In this document: positions 27,000 through 38,878 of the stretch, piece by piece | Layout of the letters: each line of letters starts with the position of its first letter | Position numbering within the stretch: position 1 is the stretch's first letter | Origin: Erythrocercus mccallii | Lineage: Eukaryota > Chordata > Aves > Passeriformes > Dicruridae | Length of the DNA: 64,000 bases | Assembly (NCBI GenBank): GCA_013397435.1 | Contig: VZRG01001672.1 | Coordinates: 27,488 to 91,487, forward strand | Reading direction: 5' to 3' | Notes under the pieces: model-generated | What the model was told of the DNA's origin: nothing | Databases searched by the model: none | Seen by the model: the letters and a program-made list of their open reading frames with translations, nothing else | Made by a program: the position numbers and the translations under genes

Positions 27000-27565
27000 A
27001 GTATTTACTACATAAAGAACAGGGTCAGGCAGAACTGTTGGAGATCTGTCTGTTAAGTCATGAGGTTCAGAAAGAACCCCATTGCTTTCTAAACTTCTTT
27101 CATGAGGGGAGCTCCCATGCAGCTGCATCCAGACTTAGTCCTAGATGTGGTCAAGGGTCCTTGTCTGAATGATGACATGGGCGCAATCAATCCTTTATAT
27201 CACTTAGGCAGGATTTCCAAGTTTAGGATCCCGTTGATCACTTACCAATGATCTGTTAGAACAAGGAATCTCTCAGCCTTGAGGAGCAACCTTGAGAGGT
27301 CCCTGCTCAAGGGGAGATCCTGGCTGTAGCCTGCTGTCCCATGGGAGAGATCAATGAGCCCTGAGCTGTCCTTTGTTTGTGGAGGAGGATGGTTGACTTA
27401 CACCAGCTGTATTTGGGGTTGGCACATGCTCAGTTAGGCCTTGCTTGTTGGACAAGAATTATGGACCTTTGTTTCTTAGATCCGCTCTTTGTACTGAGGT
27501 GTGCAAAGAGGTTTAAGGAAGTGTTTTGGAGTGGGTGGCACAGCTCCATGAATAAACTGAAGTAG
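27000..27565 (+). other. GC-richer block, possible old LTR remnant
   Basis: The block is richer in G+C than its surroundings, and its texture (short direct repeats of CCTTGAGG and AGAGG words, AATAAA near 27551) is like that of avian LTRs. I could not define TG/CA ends or a duplication. It may be an old repeat or simply a compositional patch. Confidence 0.22.
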
Positions 27566-27569
27566 TGAC

Positions 27570-29029
27570 AGACACTTACAAATTCTCATTTTAACATTAG
27601 GTCCAGATACATTAGGATGTTCAAGTGAGGCTTGCTCATGTTTAAGATGTAATAGAGACAGCACCCCTGCAGTCTGCATGGGCAGAGCAGTTGCAGTTGC
27701 AAATATCCTGTTGCTTTTAGTAAGGGATTCAGGGTGTTGAATATTTCTTTATTAAATATAGCCATGTAATAAACACTTGGGTACAAATCTGATCAACTAT
27801 TAAGAGCTTCCCAAAAGTGACACATTTCCTTAATTTCCTCTGCAGTTCAGCTGCTGTTGCAAAGAACACTGCAGAATCAGGGATTTTCATGTCTGACTTT
27901 TAATGGGTGTGAAACTGGAATAATAACTAATAATTACCTGTCTTGCAAGGATGTTGTGCAGGTCACATAGTTAATAATTGTACAGCAGTTCTAATGTGTA
28001 AAGTGGAAAGAGGTAATCATAACTGTATTAAAATCTTCTATGTAGGTTCTGTGTGTTAAATTTCTGTAATACAGTAAGATTTTTTGCTTCTGTGTGTGAA
28101 TGAAAGTGCAGGACCAGTGCAGCACTCTGAGAATGAAAGTTCAGAACAAAAAGCAGATCAAGGGGTTTTCTTTTAAATGGCCATGTCAGTTCTATCATTG
28201 ACATAGTCAGCAGGCAAGAACTAGCCAAATGATACAAAACAGAGCTTCAAAGAATGATAGTAGCCCTGGAGATTTTGCAGCTAATCACAGATGATTAATG
28301 GGGACGTTACTTTAAAAAAACAACTACCTTTCCTTTTTGATTGCTAATTATTCATGAAAGACTAAGAACAAGAGTACAATGAAGCAGGACAACACATTTT
28401 TAAGCACTACAATAAAAGAAAAATTGATCACCTAGTTAGTATGCAAGCAGCTAAGTACAATAGGGTCAGCTGTGTTAATTTGAGAGTCAGATAGGGAGTT
28501 CAGCAAAGCCTCTCAGTGCCAAGTGGCTTATTTCAGAGTTTCAATTAAAGATGAACTGAACAGGTTTGCACATACCCATGTATGTCTCTGGTGGGATGCT
28601 TGCCCACTGACATTGTTACCAAACAGAAAACTGGACTATTCCATCAAGTATAACATCAATTTTTTTTTCTTTTTTCCTTTTTTAACACATGGATGGGTCT
28701 TTTCTATGCCTATGAAGACAGTATTTCCTGACTGGTTTGCATCTCAAAACCAGAAATATGTGTAAGTTTTTTGTTATTCACAGTTTAATCTTTCACCTTC
28801 TTTAAGAGTGCATTATTCAATAGGGTAAAAAAAAATCAAAAAACAAAACCAGAATATAAAGATCAGGTAAGTATTTAAAAAATCAGATAAGTATTTAAAC
28901 AATGACAGAAGGACAATAAATAAAATCTTCCCACTCTTGTCTCTTTAGAGTGCAATATCTTCAGGGCTAATATTTTGTATTGCTGGTTTCACTCTACCTC
29001 GACTCATTGGATGGGCCAAGCTGCTAGAT
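27570..29029. other. Unique AT-rich sequence, no gene seen
   Basis: No supported gene. 28240-28400 contains homeodomain-like words (GCTAATTATTCATG, GATGATTAATGG). One tandem duplication is listed separately. Confidence 0.5.
28862..28900. repeat. Tandem duplication, about 20-bp unit
   Basis: ATCAGGTAAGTATTTAAA is followed directly by ATCAGATAAGTATTTAAA, differing at one position. Confidence 0.88.
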
Positions 29030-29604
29030 TTGTTGGGTGTGACTACATGTGTTTTAGGACTACATGTGTTTTAGGAGTGGAGCTGAAGCCTGGACCCCAA
29101 TAAGCCTCTCTGGTGGAAAGGCTGCTTGAGGAAACTCAGGCAAAGCAGTCAAGCTCACACATCCACACATGTCACATGGCTAGCTCAGCAAGGAGAGGCA
29201 AGAAGGCCCTTGCATTGGATCAGTTCCAGCCAGGTTTTTTACAGCACCCGAAAGGGGAATGCAGGAGCAAGAGGAAGGGGGGGTCTGCCAGTTCCAAAGT
29301 TAAGTATTGGCTTCAGCAGCCAACGACCTTAAGGCATGGGGGGCAGAACAAGGGGCAGGTAAAGTCAGCGACCTATAGGGAAGACCTATAGGGCTGGTCA
29401 CCGGGGACCCAAAACCAATGGAGACACAGAGGAAAGGAGATGCCAAAGGGGAAGAGCATTAGGGAGGGAAGTGGGGCAAGCCATTGTATACAGAGCACCA
29501 TTGGGGAGTTCTCTCTATGAGGCTGGGATGGTGACTATGATCTGTCCTGCCAAGGCCAGACCCTAGGTATTATATCAAGGGGCCACAGCAATTCCAAAGT
29601 CAGA
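29030..29604. other. GC-richer island of unknown identity
   Basis: About 570 bp, clearly richer in G+C than its neighbours, with several G runs and a repeated GACCTATAGGG word near 29370-29395. On the minus strand an AATAAA sits at its right edge (about 29607). The texture suggests a transposon remnant, but I cannot name a family or define ends. Confidence 0.35.
29041..29074. repeat. Exact 17-bp tandem duplication
   Basis: GACTACATGTGTTTTAG is present twice back to back with no mismatch, at the left margin of the GC-richer island. Being exact, it is probably recent. Confidence 0.95.
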
Positions 29605-29820
29605 GTTTTATTTGCTTGGTTGGTTGATTGGCTGGTTGATTTCTTTCTTTCTTTGGTCTTGGTCTCGCTTTCTTTTTTAGTTAGTTTTTTGAGTTTTGAT
29701 TTTTTGATTTTTGTTTCTTTGGAGATGTTTTTTTTGGTTTTGTTTTGGGTTTTGGTTGGGTTTTTTTTGGTTTGTTGTTGCTGTTTTGGGATTTTTGTTT
29801 GTTTCTTTATTTGTTTCATG
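29605..29820. repeat. T/G-only-like low-complexity tract
   Basis: About 215 bp nearly devoid of A and C on the plus strand, built from GGTT, TTTC and GTTTTTT words. It opens artificial long frames on both strands, Lys/Thr-rich on the minus strand. The strand bias is strong. Confidence 0.9.
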
Positions 29821-31097
29821 TAAGAATCCTTAGACCATAAAATCCTGATTCTGTTTTATGTGGATGACTTATTACAGGAGTAGTCCCTAGGCTTCCAAGC
29901 TCCTCACAGAGGCAGAGATGCAGTGATTGTCTCAATGGGCCTTTAATCTTATATTTAACACAATATAAACAAGGATCATCTACATGATTGCAAAGAAAAT
30001 AAATAAAACTACCAAGCTACACTATATTCTCAATTGTTCTACCTGGGTTAGAAACAAATTTCGTTCTATTGATTTATAGAGGAAATATCCATCATATTCC
30101 TGTATCAAACCTGCAATTCCTTCAGGGAAAATAAAGTAATTTAGTTGTGTAAAGAACACCTACCTCATTTTATGGTCCATGAAAGTAACAAGGTATTGAC
30201 TAGGACTACTCTAATTTTAATTGAAGGAATAAAATTTGAGGAACAATCTAAAAAAAGGGAGTTATTTCACAGAAAAGATTTTGAGAGGTTTTTCTCTACA
30301 TATGCTCTTCTAAAGTCAAAGAAGAAAAAACTAACTGAAGGAACAAAGAGACTTTGGTGAAAATGGCCTCTGCTGCTCAGGGAGAAGATAGCAGGACTGA
30401 GGATAAAATCCTTTGACTGATGCTGGTTTTGTCACTGCAAAGCAGTGAGCAAAGACTGGCATATTTCTGCTCCAAAAGAAAGAGCCTCTTTTAGTTCATC
30501 TGCAGTGCTAGAGCAGATATATGAGACTTCTCAAACAGCTGATTTTGTCAGACTTTACACAGGAGTGGCAGATCCCATCTATCACCATACCACAAAGCTG
30601 CAGATGAGACCCCAGATGAGACAAGAAGGTAACAATTTTAAAATACATCCAAGACTGTTGTCCTTTCCTTTTCCTGTCTTTCACTTCGTGAAGGGAAAAC
30701 ACCAAGACTACAAGCTACCACAGAAACTACAAGAAGGAAAGCATTTTCAGCAGTCCTTTGCTCCCAATCCCAGATCAATCACTCTGCCTCTTCGCAGAGC
30801 AAAAGGGCGTCAAAATTAGATTTGAGTGCCGAAGGTTTAGATGGAAAGAGAAGGTGCCTTAAGCAATTGAGCCTATTAGAAATATAACCAAAGCAAATGC
30901 ACATGGGTAAATGTGTCTGCCTCTTTGTCAGTGTTCCTACTTCCCAGACCATAGCAAATGGGGTTACTGTTAAGGCCCTCTGGTAAGTAAAAGAAGATAC
31001 CTCCAGTGGAATGTGTGAGTTTCTATTTAACTGTGAAATTTAGTACTGCAGCTGATATTACATTTTAGAGGTATTAGAGAAGCTTTTGCTGTAAGAA

Positions 31098-31123
31098 AAT
31101 AATAATAATAGTAATAATAATAG
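31098..31123. repeat. (AAT)n trinucleotide microsatellite
   Basis: Runs of AAT interrupted by AGT, about 26 bp. Confidence 0.93.
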
Positions 31124-32147
31124 TACACTTATGGTAGAAAAACACAGCTGTAATTCTGATCTTGGTGAATCAGAAATAATTGTCATTGTCTCACTCTGAA
31201 AATACATGAATTATTGGAAATAAAGCCTTGTTACAGTTTTGCCACTCCTGTTCTTGTTCTTTTCTGCCATGTAAGTGATGCAGTACACTGACCAAAAAGG
31301 TCTTCTTGACTCTACAAACACACCACTCCTCTCTACTAGTCAGCTTCCTGGAATTGCTAGTTAATGCTCTCACCTAAATGGATTGCCTCTGTTTTTAAGG
31401 AGGCATACATGAGATGTATGTGCAAGAAGCTCATCCCTAGTTTGAATTTGTTACATTGTTTACAGCATAAGAGGTGATTTTGACTTAAAAATCCTAACAA
31501 AAAATCCCAAACAAACCTACACTAATTTGAATTTATATCACTCTGAGATGAAGTCAGATGAAGTCACGGTTTACCACTCTGTCTTTTTGGATTCTTGCAA
31601 TGAAAAAAAGAAAGTAGAACCAGTTAAAGCCTTACCAGCCTAATACAAATCTTTAAAGACTTTTTTTATCTCAGAACATAACAAACTTTGCCCTTCTAGC
31701 TCTTCAAATAACAGCTTTCCCTTTAATTGTCAAAGGACTTAAAGGAAATATTACAGATGGGTGTCTGTGTGGACATTAGACAGAACAACTGAGAATCTGT
31801 TGGATACATTAGTAGAAAGTTAACCTAGCTGGGGATTTTTTTTGTTGAGCTTTATTTGGAATATTTTGCAGTTTTGTGAAGCCAAAGAATGACTTTTTTG
31901 TGCACTAAATAAACTTGTATAGACTAACTCTGTTTTAAGGTTGCAGAGGAATCAAGAAGATACTAAATCAGCATAGAGAAGAAACTCTCTGTCTCAAGAC
32001 TGTCATTTCCATTTTGCACTTAATGTATTTCTTGATCCTTTTGCTTGAGCATTATAACTGATGTAAAGATGTGGAGCAATAAAAGATTAGATTCCCATAG
32101 AGTTTAAATAATGGTTCTCATCAAAAACTTCTAAGTAGATGCCTCAG

Positions 32148-32182
32148 TGAGGACTTGTATTGCATGAGGACTTGGCATTGCA
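32148..32182. repeat. Tandem duplication, 17/18-bp unit
   Basis: TGAGGACTTGTATTGCA at 32148-32164 is followed immediately by TGAGGACTTGGCATTGCA at 32165-32182. Confidence 0.88.
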
Positions 32183-33901
32183 TGAAAAGTAGTCATGTAA
32201 CTGCAATTTGCCACTTGTGAATGATACAGTGCAGTTCAGGAGTGTAGGCTGGTGTCTCTTGTCCTTACTCATTCTTTGTCCTGTTTATCCCAGTCTTGAC
32301 CTTCTACATAACTGAATGATATTAGAATAGTTTATAATTAATCATTTTCTTACCAAGAATATATAGACAAAATTGCACTGTTTGTATGCACTTCTACCTA
32401 TCACAGTGCAAAATCTCTTTCGCTATTGTGTTATTCTCTGTCTCCACATAGTGTGCCTACTGTTCCTTTTCTTGAAGCAAAAGGAACAACGAGGACCACA
32501 AGAAAAGGTACATATCCTCATCAGAAAAACATCTTTCAGCAACCTGTATCTGCCTCTATCTGAGGCAACCTTCTCCCCCTTGAAAACAACTACCTACAAA
32601 GGTTATAGTTTTGGCAACTTCTTACATTCCTCTAATAAGTGTTAAAAAATACAAACACATCTAAAACAGCTAAACTTTTTTTGCCTTTACTAACAAAACC
32701 AAATATTTTCTGACTTATCTTTAAGGCAAACCCTTTCAAGTCTGAAATTAAATACTGGAGTCACATGGGTAACAGCAAAGTAAATGGGTGATCTTTGCTG
32801 TTGCCATTGTTTTCATCACATCACAGTGCTAAAACATTAACAAAAAATTTAGCTATTCTGTTTGTAAATTATCGTGCCATTATTAACTTCTTGCCTCTTA
32901 CTGACCATGGTCATGCTTTAATGACTGAAGAACAAAAGGTACAGTAAAGGTTGCTTTTAAATTTGATACTTTTTTTACTTTAAGCACCATTTCATCAAAT
33001 TAAATTTCCTAAATTAACCATGAAATCTGAAGGGAAAGCATGCAATTAATTGGCCCAAATTTCAAATTTCTAAGCAGTTTAAAAACCCCTCAACTATAAA
33101 TGGAAATGGCAACTCTTCAACAATTATAAAAACCACATAAATTTATACAGTTAGACACCTTACTGCAGGTATGCAATTGGATCTTTCCCTGGATTTTGGC
33201 TTGAACTCCAAAAGTAATGCTTAGATGTAAAGTTATGTGGATTAAATAGATGCCTGGGGATTTACAGCAAATAACAGCAAGATTTGTGAGTAGCACTCCG
33301 TTTCCTTCCACTTGCCTTTGAAAATAAAATTTACCTTTATATTTGTGATTGCAAAATTCCAATTTCATCTGGGCTAACTGGCTTCATTTCTCATTTCCTC
33401 TTACCCCAAGTCTGACTGTTGGAAGGATGTGTTTGCTGAATAAAAACAAGCCCTTTGTGTTCCAGTGGCACTGAGGGATATATTTTCAAACAGAAGTTAT
33501 CTAGTCACTCACATGCTATTTTTCCCACAGACTAGCATCACAATTCTTGATGTTCTTACATTTTTATGATCAGAAAAGTGTGCTGCTTTTGAGTGCCAAT
33601 AAGTAAACATGTGAATTAAGTACTCTTCAGTCTCTGGTTTTGATGAAAAGTGTAAGGGATTGCAACCATTTACCCCCCAATGCATTCTGCTAAGCTTGTC
33701 TTTTTATTCTCTTTATTAGAGTTGTGAACTCAACATTTTGAACAGGGCACAAGAAGCAGCATTCTGAAACAGGGTAAGCTCTTTTCCTTCATATTCTATT
33801 GAAGTTAGTTCTTGAGAACTTTCTTTTTAATATGCTTGATAAGATATTTCAACTGCAAACTCAAAAGCAAGCCAGAGAGTATGAATTCCACATGGATAAT
33901 T

Positions 33902-34704
33902 TGTGTTATGCTGGAACATGATGACTGCTTGCGATTTGAAATGTCAATGGGTCTGGGAGTTTTTTAAAATCCTCTCCCCCAGGCATCTGGGTGCTAGGTA
34001 AATTGGGCTCTCTTCCTTTGCTTAGCTAGCTTGGTTTTTGTTAGCTTGAAGGTGTTTTCCCTTTCCCTGGACATGGAGACTGTGGCAGCAATCCTTTGGT
34101 GGCCTTTGGTTTTCTTGAACTGGTTTGGTTTTGGTTCGAGATCAGAGAGGACAATCAACGGGAGAAAATCAGGCAGGGACCAGCAGGAGGCCACTGAGGG
34201 GCCACTCCATCTGAGCCTCAGACCTCAGAAAAGCCAACCCAGTGAAAGAAAGGACACCAAATCCACCAGCTTCATCTGCTGTGTGGAAGAGACCAACGCC
34301 AGAGATTCACCAGCTTCCCATCTGTTTTTGCTTGAGCTGCTGCATGAACATTGGGGTTTTTTCTTCTCTGAGACAAAAGCCAGTGCCATTTTTTTCCTCC
34401 CCACCATGTTGCCAGCCAGTGGTTTTTTTTTCTTTCCCTGGCATTTTCAGGTTTTTGGTTCCAGTGTGGGCATGTAAGGTTGGACAATTCAATATCTAGC
34501 ATTTCTGCATTTTTTTTTCAATGCCATGTGGGCACTCTATTTGTCAATAAAGCATTGGGCTTTTTTTGCTTTCATCCATTACTATGAATCTCTCATTGGC
34601 AGAAGGGGATTGTTCGAACCCTTCTTTAGAGAAAACCCTCATTCCAGAGTGTTTTCTCCTGAACTTGTCTGTAAACTGAGACATCTTCCTGAGAAAAACT
34701 TTCA
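33902..34704 (+). mobile_element. Endogenous-retrovirus LTR, plus strand, probably solo
   Basis: About 0.8 kb of LTR-like sequence starting TGTGTTATGC. A polyadenylation signal AATAAA at 34546-34551 follows a long T run and is followed by about 140 bp of U5-like sequence. The 3' end is uncertain: GAGACA at 34683 is one choice. CTTTCA at 34704 is another, and would give near-matching 5-bp flanks TAATT (33897-33901) and TAACT (34705-34709). No gag or pol lies beside it. The 148-codon frame across 34031-34477 and its opposite-strand shadows have no host-gene signature. Confidence 0.62.
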
Positions 34705-34709
34705 TAACT

Positions 34710-35418
34710 TTGTCTTTGACTATGTTTTTGATATGGATGCTATAATCTGCAGAAAATATCATCATCCCTAATTTTGTGTCATGCCTCAGAGTCAAATGAC
34801 CCTTAAATTCATCACTTATTTTTCACACAGGAGCTGGGAAGGTATATGTTTTACAGACAGGTTTAACAATTAGATAGTTGAAATTAAACACATTTGTTTT
34901 AGTTAGTGTGGCACAGAAGTGTAATAAATGCACAATTGACAACTGTATAAAAGTTTCATTAATCCTTTGGTCTAACTTGTGTTTGACTGCTACTAGAACA
35001 TGATATATCTTGACATATAAAAACAACCAACAGAAGTTATTAAGTACAGATATAACTTTGTAAAACAGGTAAAACTACGATGAAGCTGTAGGATTTTGAG
35101 AAGTATTTAGGTCTAAGGGTGCTAGAAAAGAAGCAGTAGACTAAATTTCTGCCATTTACTACATCTGAGAGCGATTTTTGCTAATGGGGATCCACTTGCC
35201 TACTTTATCACATGAACTGATGCAGAATAAGAAGAGAGAAGTCATAAAGCAGGGCAAATATAAAACCAGTCACATGCAGCCTCCCTTGCACAACAGACAT
35301 GAACAAGCTCTGTAGTATGCTAAGTGCCCAAGCAAAGGACATGGGATGGAGGTTTGAGTTAGATGGTTTCCTGTAGGAAACTGCTCCCTGTTTCCAGACT
35401 CAAATTCTTTCCATTTCA
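34710..35418. other. Unique sequence between two LTRs, no gene seen
   Basis: AT-rich, with no motif indicating retroviral interior sequence and no gene. Confidence 0.5.
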
Positions 35419-35424
35419 TCACAC

Positions 35425-35995
35425 TGTTATGATTTGTTTTTAAGAGATGTCCCTGCCTGAATTAAGGTGCAAACAAGACCACATGCCTAAGTCAATAGTA
35501 CAGATTTTATTTAACATTAAATGCAGGCTGGCAGTAAATAAGATAGAGAAAAAAGCAGAAGGAAACAGGAAAAAGGCAGAAGAAAAACAGGAGACAGAGA
35601 GAAATGGATTAAGTAGAAAGATATCACCATGGGGGTAGATCCCAGTGGCATCCTGCTGGTCCTTCTTAACCCTGGTCTTCTTGGTGGTGACAGTCCCAGA
35701 ATCATTCTTCGGGAGGTACTACTTTTACAGTCCAAGTCACAGGTATCCACAGGGCACAGATTTTGTTCACATAAATTGAGATGGCATGTATAAGCACTTG
35801 TTTCTTTTCCCACAGATTACCATCTTGAGAACTTTTATCCAAGTGCTAACCAAACCTTCAACTCTATTAGGTCTGGAATTAGTTCCTTCCTGCTGTGCCA
35901 TTTGTGCTTATTTTAAGTTCATTTTGTGGTGGCTTATCTTATGAGAACTTCCTTCTTTGGGACAGTGTTTTGAGACTGCATTCTAAGTCCTTACA
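35425..35995 (-). mobile_element. Endogenous-retrovirus solo LTR, minus strand
   Basis: On the minus strand the element starts TGTAAGGACTT (35995). It has a TATA-like GGATAAAAG in the middle and a C/T-rich stretch, then AATAAA (plus-strand TTTATT at 35506-35511), and ends AAATCATAACA (35425). That is the U3-R-U5 order expected of an LTR, 571 bp long. The flanks are CACAC (35420-35424) and CACAG (35996-36000), a 5-bp duplication with one mismatch, although the CACA repeat here makes chance agreement easier. No internal retroviral genes adjoin it. Confidence 0.6.
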
Positions 35996-36000
35996 CACAG

Positions 36001-36959
36001 TCACTTATCCTTCTTACTAGGTAGAGCTCCTCCTTCCACGTGCTTTTAGCTTTTTAGCTTTTAGCTTTTTAGTTTTTGGCTTTTAGCTCCTATGTCTCTC
36101 CTAAAACAGTATCTTCTTTTAGTCTTTATTTTTGTTGCTTAAAACAGCCAATTCTCTTCAATTTCCAGCCAAAAAAGAGAAAAGGCATTCTCTGGGTCTT
36201 TCTTATTTCTGTGGTTGACATCTTTTGAGGTGTAAATATGTCTTTCTCAAATAGGACTGAACAAAAAAAATCCCACATGATAATGGTAATGAGTCTTTGT
36301 AATGGCAAGCAGGATTTAATTAATACCTTGTTATTTGTAATCTAAATCCCTCATCTGCTATATATTTACTTCCTCTACATTGATTGCACTAAGATCAGAT
36401 ATTCCACTCTGTCTTCTGCTTCCTGCTACTGTATTATTTTTTTTCCTTTAGAGTAAAAGCACAGTAAGAACTAAATGCACTCTTTTCATTGTACCATTGC
36501 GTTTTGTTCTGCCCGTTACTTTAGTCCTCAGGAGCATTCAGTTTTTTTCCATAAGATATTTTGCTATTCAAGCTTTATTTAAATGCCTACTCAATTTATG
36601 CCACCAGCAAACTCTGTTAGCACATGGCTACTCATGGATTTATCCCACTGAAATATAAATGACAATATTTATGAAGTGGAAGAAGAATCAACAAATTGAA
36701 ATATGCTTGGGACAAGTGTCTGGAATGTGATGAGCTTGCATGGAAATCTCAGCCAAAGAGAACAAAAGCTTCTCTGTAGCTGGTGGCTCTTTTCATGTAA
36801 AGAATGTCTGTCTAGGGACTATATCTAAATATGATAAGAGTATATTTATTTATTTTTATTTATTGACTTTTTAACTTATTTTGTTATTACTTTAATTATT
36901 GCCTTAGTTACTGCTTCAATTTTGGTTACTTAGTTAATTTAGTTATTGCTATTATTAAT
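36001..36959. other. AT-rich spacer between LTRs, no gene seen
   Basis: No gene. 36840-36959 is a low-complexity stretch of TTATT, TTAGTT and ATTATT words lying directly against the left end of the next LTR, and it may have been a preferred insertion target. Confidence 0.55.
36042..36087. repeat. (CTTTTTAG)n-like minisatellite
   Basis: Repeats of CTTTTAG/CTTTTTAG over about 46 bp with small length changes between units. Confidence 0.9.
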
Positions 36960-37286
36960 TGTCCTGGTTTGGGACAAAATTAAGGGGAAGTTTCCAGAAG
37001 GAATTCTCCTAGAAACCCACCTCCACAAACTCCTCCCCACCCCCACCGGGTCCAGGAAGAATTTCCTTGGAGGGGAAAAGTGGAAAAAACCTGTTTATTG
37101 GTAAATATCCAAAAGAACACTTCCCAACACAGAAAGAAGGAGAACCCAGATGACTCCGAAGTCGCTTTTCACCAGGTAGCCAGTCTCTGTGCGGGAAGGG
37201 CGCAGAAGCGTGTTCGCAGGCTCCGGGGGTCCCGTGGTTCCCGGATTTTCCAGGGGTCGATCTCGGAGCCGGTCTCTGTGTCTTTC

Positions 37287-37307
37287 GGGGGGGGGGGGGG
37301 GGGGGGG
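37287..37307. repeat. G21 homopolymer
   Basis: Twenty-one consecutive G residues on the plus strand (poly-C in the sense strand of the LTR), followed by A and G runs. Long G runs of this type are unstable and often miscalled, so the true length may differ. Confidence 0.9.
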
Positions 37308-37379
37308 AAAAAGGGGGAAGGAAAAAAGAACAAAAGCAAGCAAGCAAGCAAAAAAAGAGGAAAAAAAAGAAGCGGCCGA

Positions 37380-37415
37380 AGCAGCAGCAGCAAAAAGCAG
37401 CAGCAGCAGCAGCAA
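37380..37415. repeat. CAG trinucleotide repeats within the LTR
   Basis: Two short CAG arrays separated by CAAAAAG. On the sense (minus) strand of the LTR they are CTG repeats inside the predicted transcribed region. Confidence 0.9.
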
Positions 37416-37669
37416 GCGAGCCAAAAGCGAAAGTAAAGCAGAAAAAGAACACCTGCCATCCCAGCCCAGACGATGGGGGGAGGGGCACGGCTACTTAGAC
37501 AAAACAGGGAATCCACGATTTGGGATATAGGCACGGTCACACAGTCACCCCATGACATTGCTAAAATTGATAGTCCCAGAACTTTAGTTCTTTTATCTTA
37601 TATTGCCCAAGTTATACACAGAGAGCAGCCAATAGATAGCAAGGGGCAGGGTGGAGGAGTGCTACAGGA

Positions 37670-38872
37670 TTTTTTTTTTTTTTGCTTATTTTCAGATTTG
37701 CTCTTTGACATTTGGGATTTTTAAAATAAATTCTCCTCCTAGACTTCTTTTTTGTTTCTCTAAAATTTATGTCTGTTGGGTAAGACATACATTTGCTTTT
37801 ATTTTTTTATTTCCTATTTTTGGGTCTTAACCAAGTTAATCTTTTTTTTTTTTAATAATGTTGCAACCTTGACTCCCTTCAGTGAGCTCTCATACATACA
37901 ACTAATTCCAAGGCAAAATGACTGCACAGAGAGGCTCATGACATTGTAAATATAGAGTAAAAAAAAAAGTACTTTTAAAATCCTGAATATGTCTAGAATG
38001 AACATTTGATTAGAATGCTATAATTTGGCTTTCATCGAGAACAGAGGGCATTATGCCTTGATGTGAATTTCATTCTACTAAACATATTATTTTTCCTATA
38101 TTTTTTACAAAGGAACATTTTAACTGATTTGGTAAGGCAGCTAGAATTACTGTACTTTCTAAATTCAAGTGACATTTAGATAATGCATACTGTTTAGGAT
38201 TGAGAACAAAGCCTAAACAGTCTACTTGCTTCTACTATGTTTTAGGTAGGTTCTCAGTATGAGTGGTCCTATTAAGTTTTCAGTCACATCTGCACCTTGT
38301 AAAGATTCATTTATTTCATGGTTTTCCAATGTGTTAGTAGTGATTAAGACACAAACATTGCACCTGGCACTTAGGTTTCCTTTCTCCTTTTGGCTTTCTC
38401 TTCAGAATCACATAGGTTTTTCTGTCATTATTGTCTATTACACTAAAGTGATTAAATGAGCCAAAAGGAGGGGATTATCATTTCTTCATGTGTTCTAATG
38501 CAGATATGAGTAACAGGAGCTGAGGAAGTGTGTTTTAAGTAGCACCTCAAAACCAAAAGATAAGATAAGATAAGCAACCCCCAGATCCATTATACTCATA
38601 TGGAGAATTTACATGAGCTTCTGTGGTCTTTAAAGAGAGGAGGATCTCAAGAGGATTTGGAGCAAAATTCCCCTGTTAAAATTGAAGGCCAAGTATGTCT
38701 ATTATTCAATCCAGTGATGAGCTTCATCTATGAAGGTGCTTCATGCTTCACCTTTTTTCAAAGGACCTAGCTGATGCTCATGAGGCAAATATTTCACTCT
38801 GTCAGTTTATTTCAGATTCAAATAACTGAATGGTATATTGCTTTTAGATCCCTTCCTCAGTAAGGTCCAGTT
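37670..38872. other. Unique AT-rich spacer, no gene seen
   Basis: It starts with a T run (about 37670-37683) and contains no recognised element. A short GATAA array near its right part is listed separately. Confidence 0.5.
38559..38574. repeat. (GATAA)3 short array
   Basis: Three tandem GATAA units, which also form clustered GATA words. Too short to infer function. Confidence 0.85.
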
Positions 38873-38878
38873 ACATCT

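Larger units (their letters stand above)
29825..33896. other. Unique AT-rich sequence, no gene seen
   Basis: No recognised element. Two neighbouring plus-strand frames (30145-30360, 71 codons; 30445-30819, 124 codons) lie close together but show no domain, splice framing or compositional coding signature that I can defend. Confidence 0.5.
36960..37665 (-). mobile_element. Endogenous-retrovirus LTR, minus strand, GC-rich centre
   Basis: The left edge TGTCCTGGTTTGGG is a familiar end of bird ERVL-type LTRs. On the minus strand the order reads: start TGTAGCACTCC (about 37665), an inverted CCAAT box (ATTGG), a TATA-like CCTATATC at 37524-37531, a long GC-rich transcribed part, AATAAA (plus TTTATT 37094-37099), and the CCAGGACA end at 36960. 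The promoter and polyadenylation signal therefore both support minus orientation. I found no target-site duplication, so the right boundary is approximate. The centre holds a G21 run and CAG repeats that open several artificial frames of over 100 codons on both strands; none resembles a known protein. Confidence 0.65.

Noticed and set aside
29535..29823. Lys/Thr-rich minus-strand frame and Phe/Leu/Val-rich plus-strand frame
   Set aside because: Both are products of the T/G-only tract.
29543..29984. Possible minus-strand LTR (TGTCCTGCC start, TACA end, flanks TGATC/TGATT)
   Set aside because: One mismatch in the duplication and no LTR-like interior; boundaries looked forced.
30145..30819. Two neighbouring plus-strand frames (71 and 124 codons)
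   Set aside because: They looked like a possible gene remnant, but no domain, splice signals or similarity that I can name. Left as unsupported.
34031..34502. 148-codon plus-strand frame and several opposite-strand frames
   Set aside because: Contained within LTR U3/R sequence, with no retroviral or host domain.
37009..37558. Five overlapping frames of 109-159 codons on both strands
   Set aside because: All run through the G21 run, purine tracts and CAG repeats of an LTR, which remove stops in every phase. The Pro/Gly/Ser/Lys runs are artefacts of the repeats.
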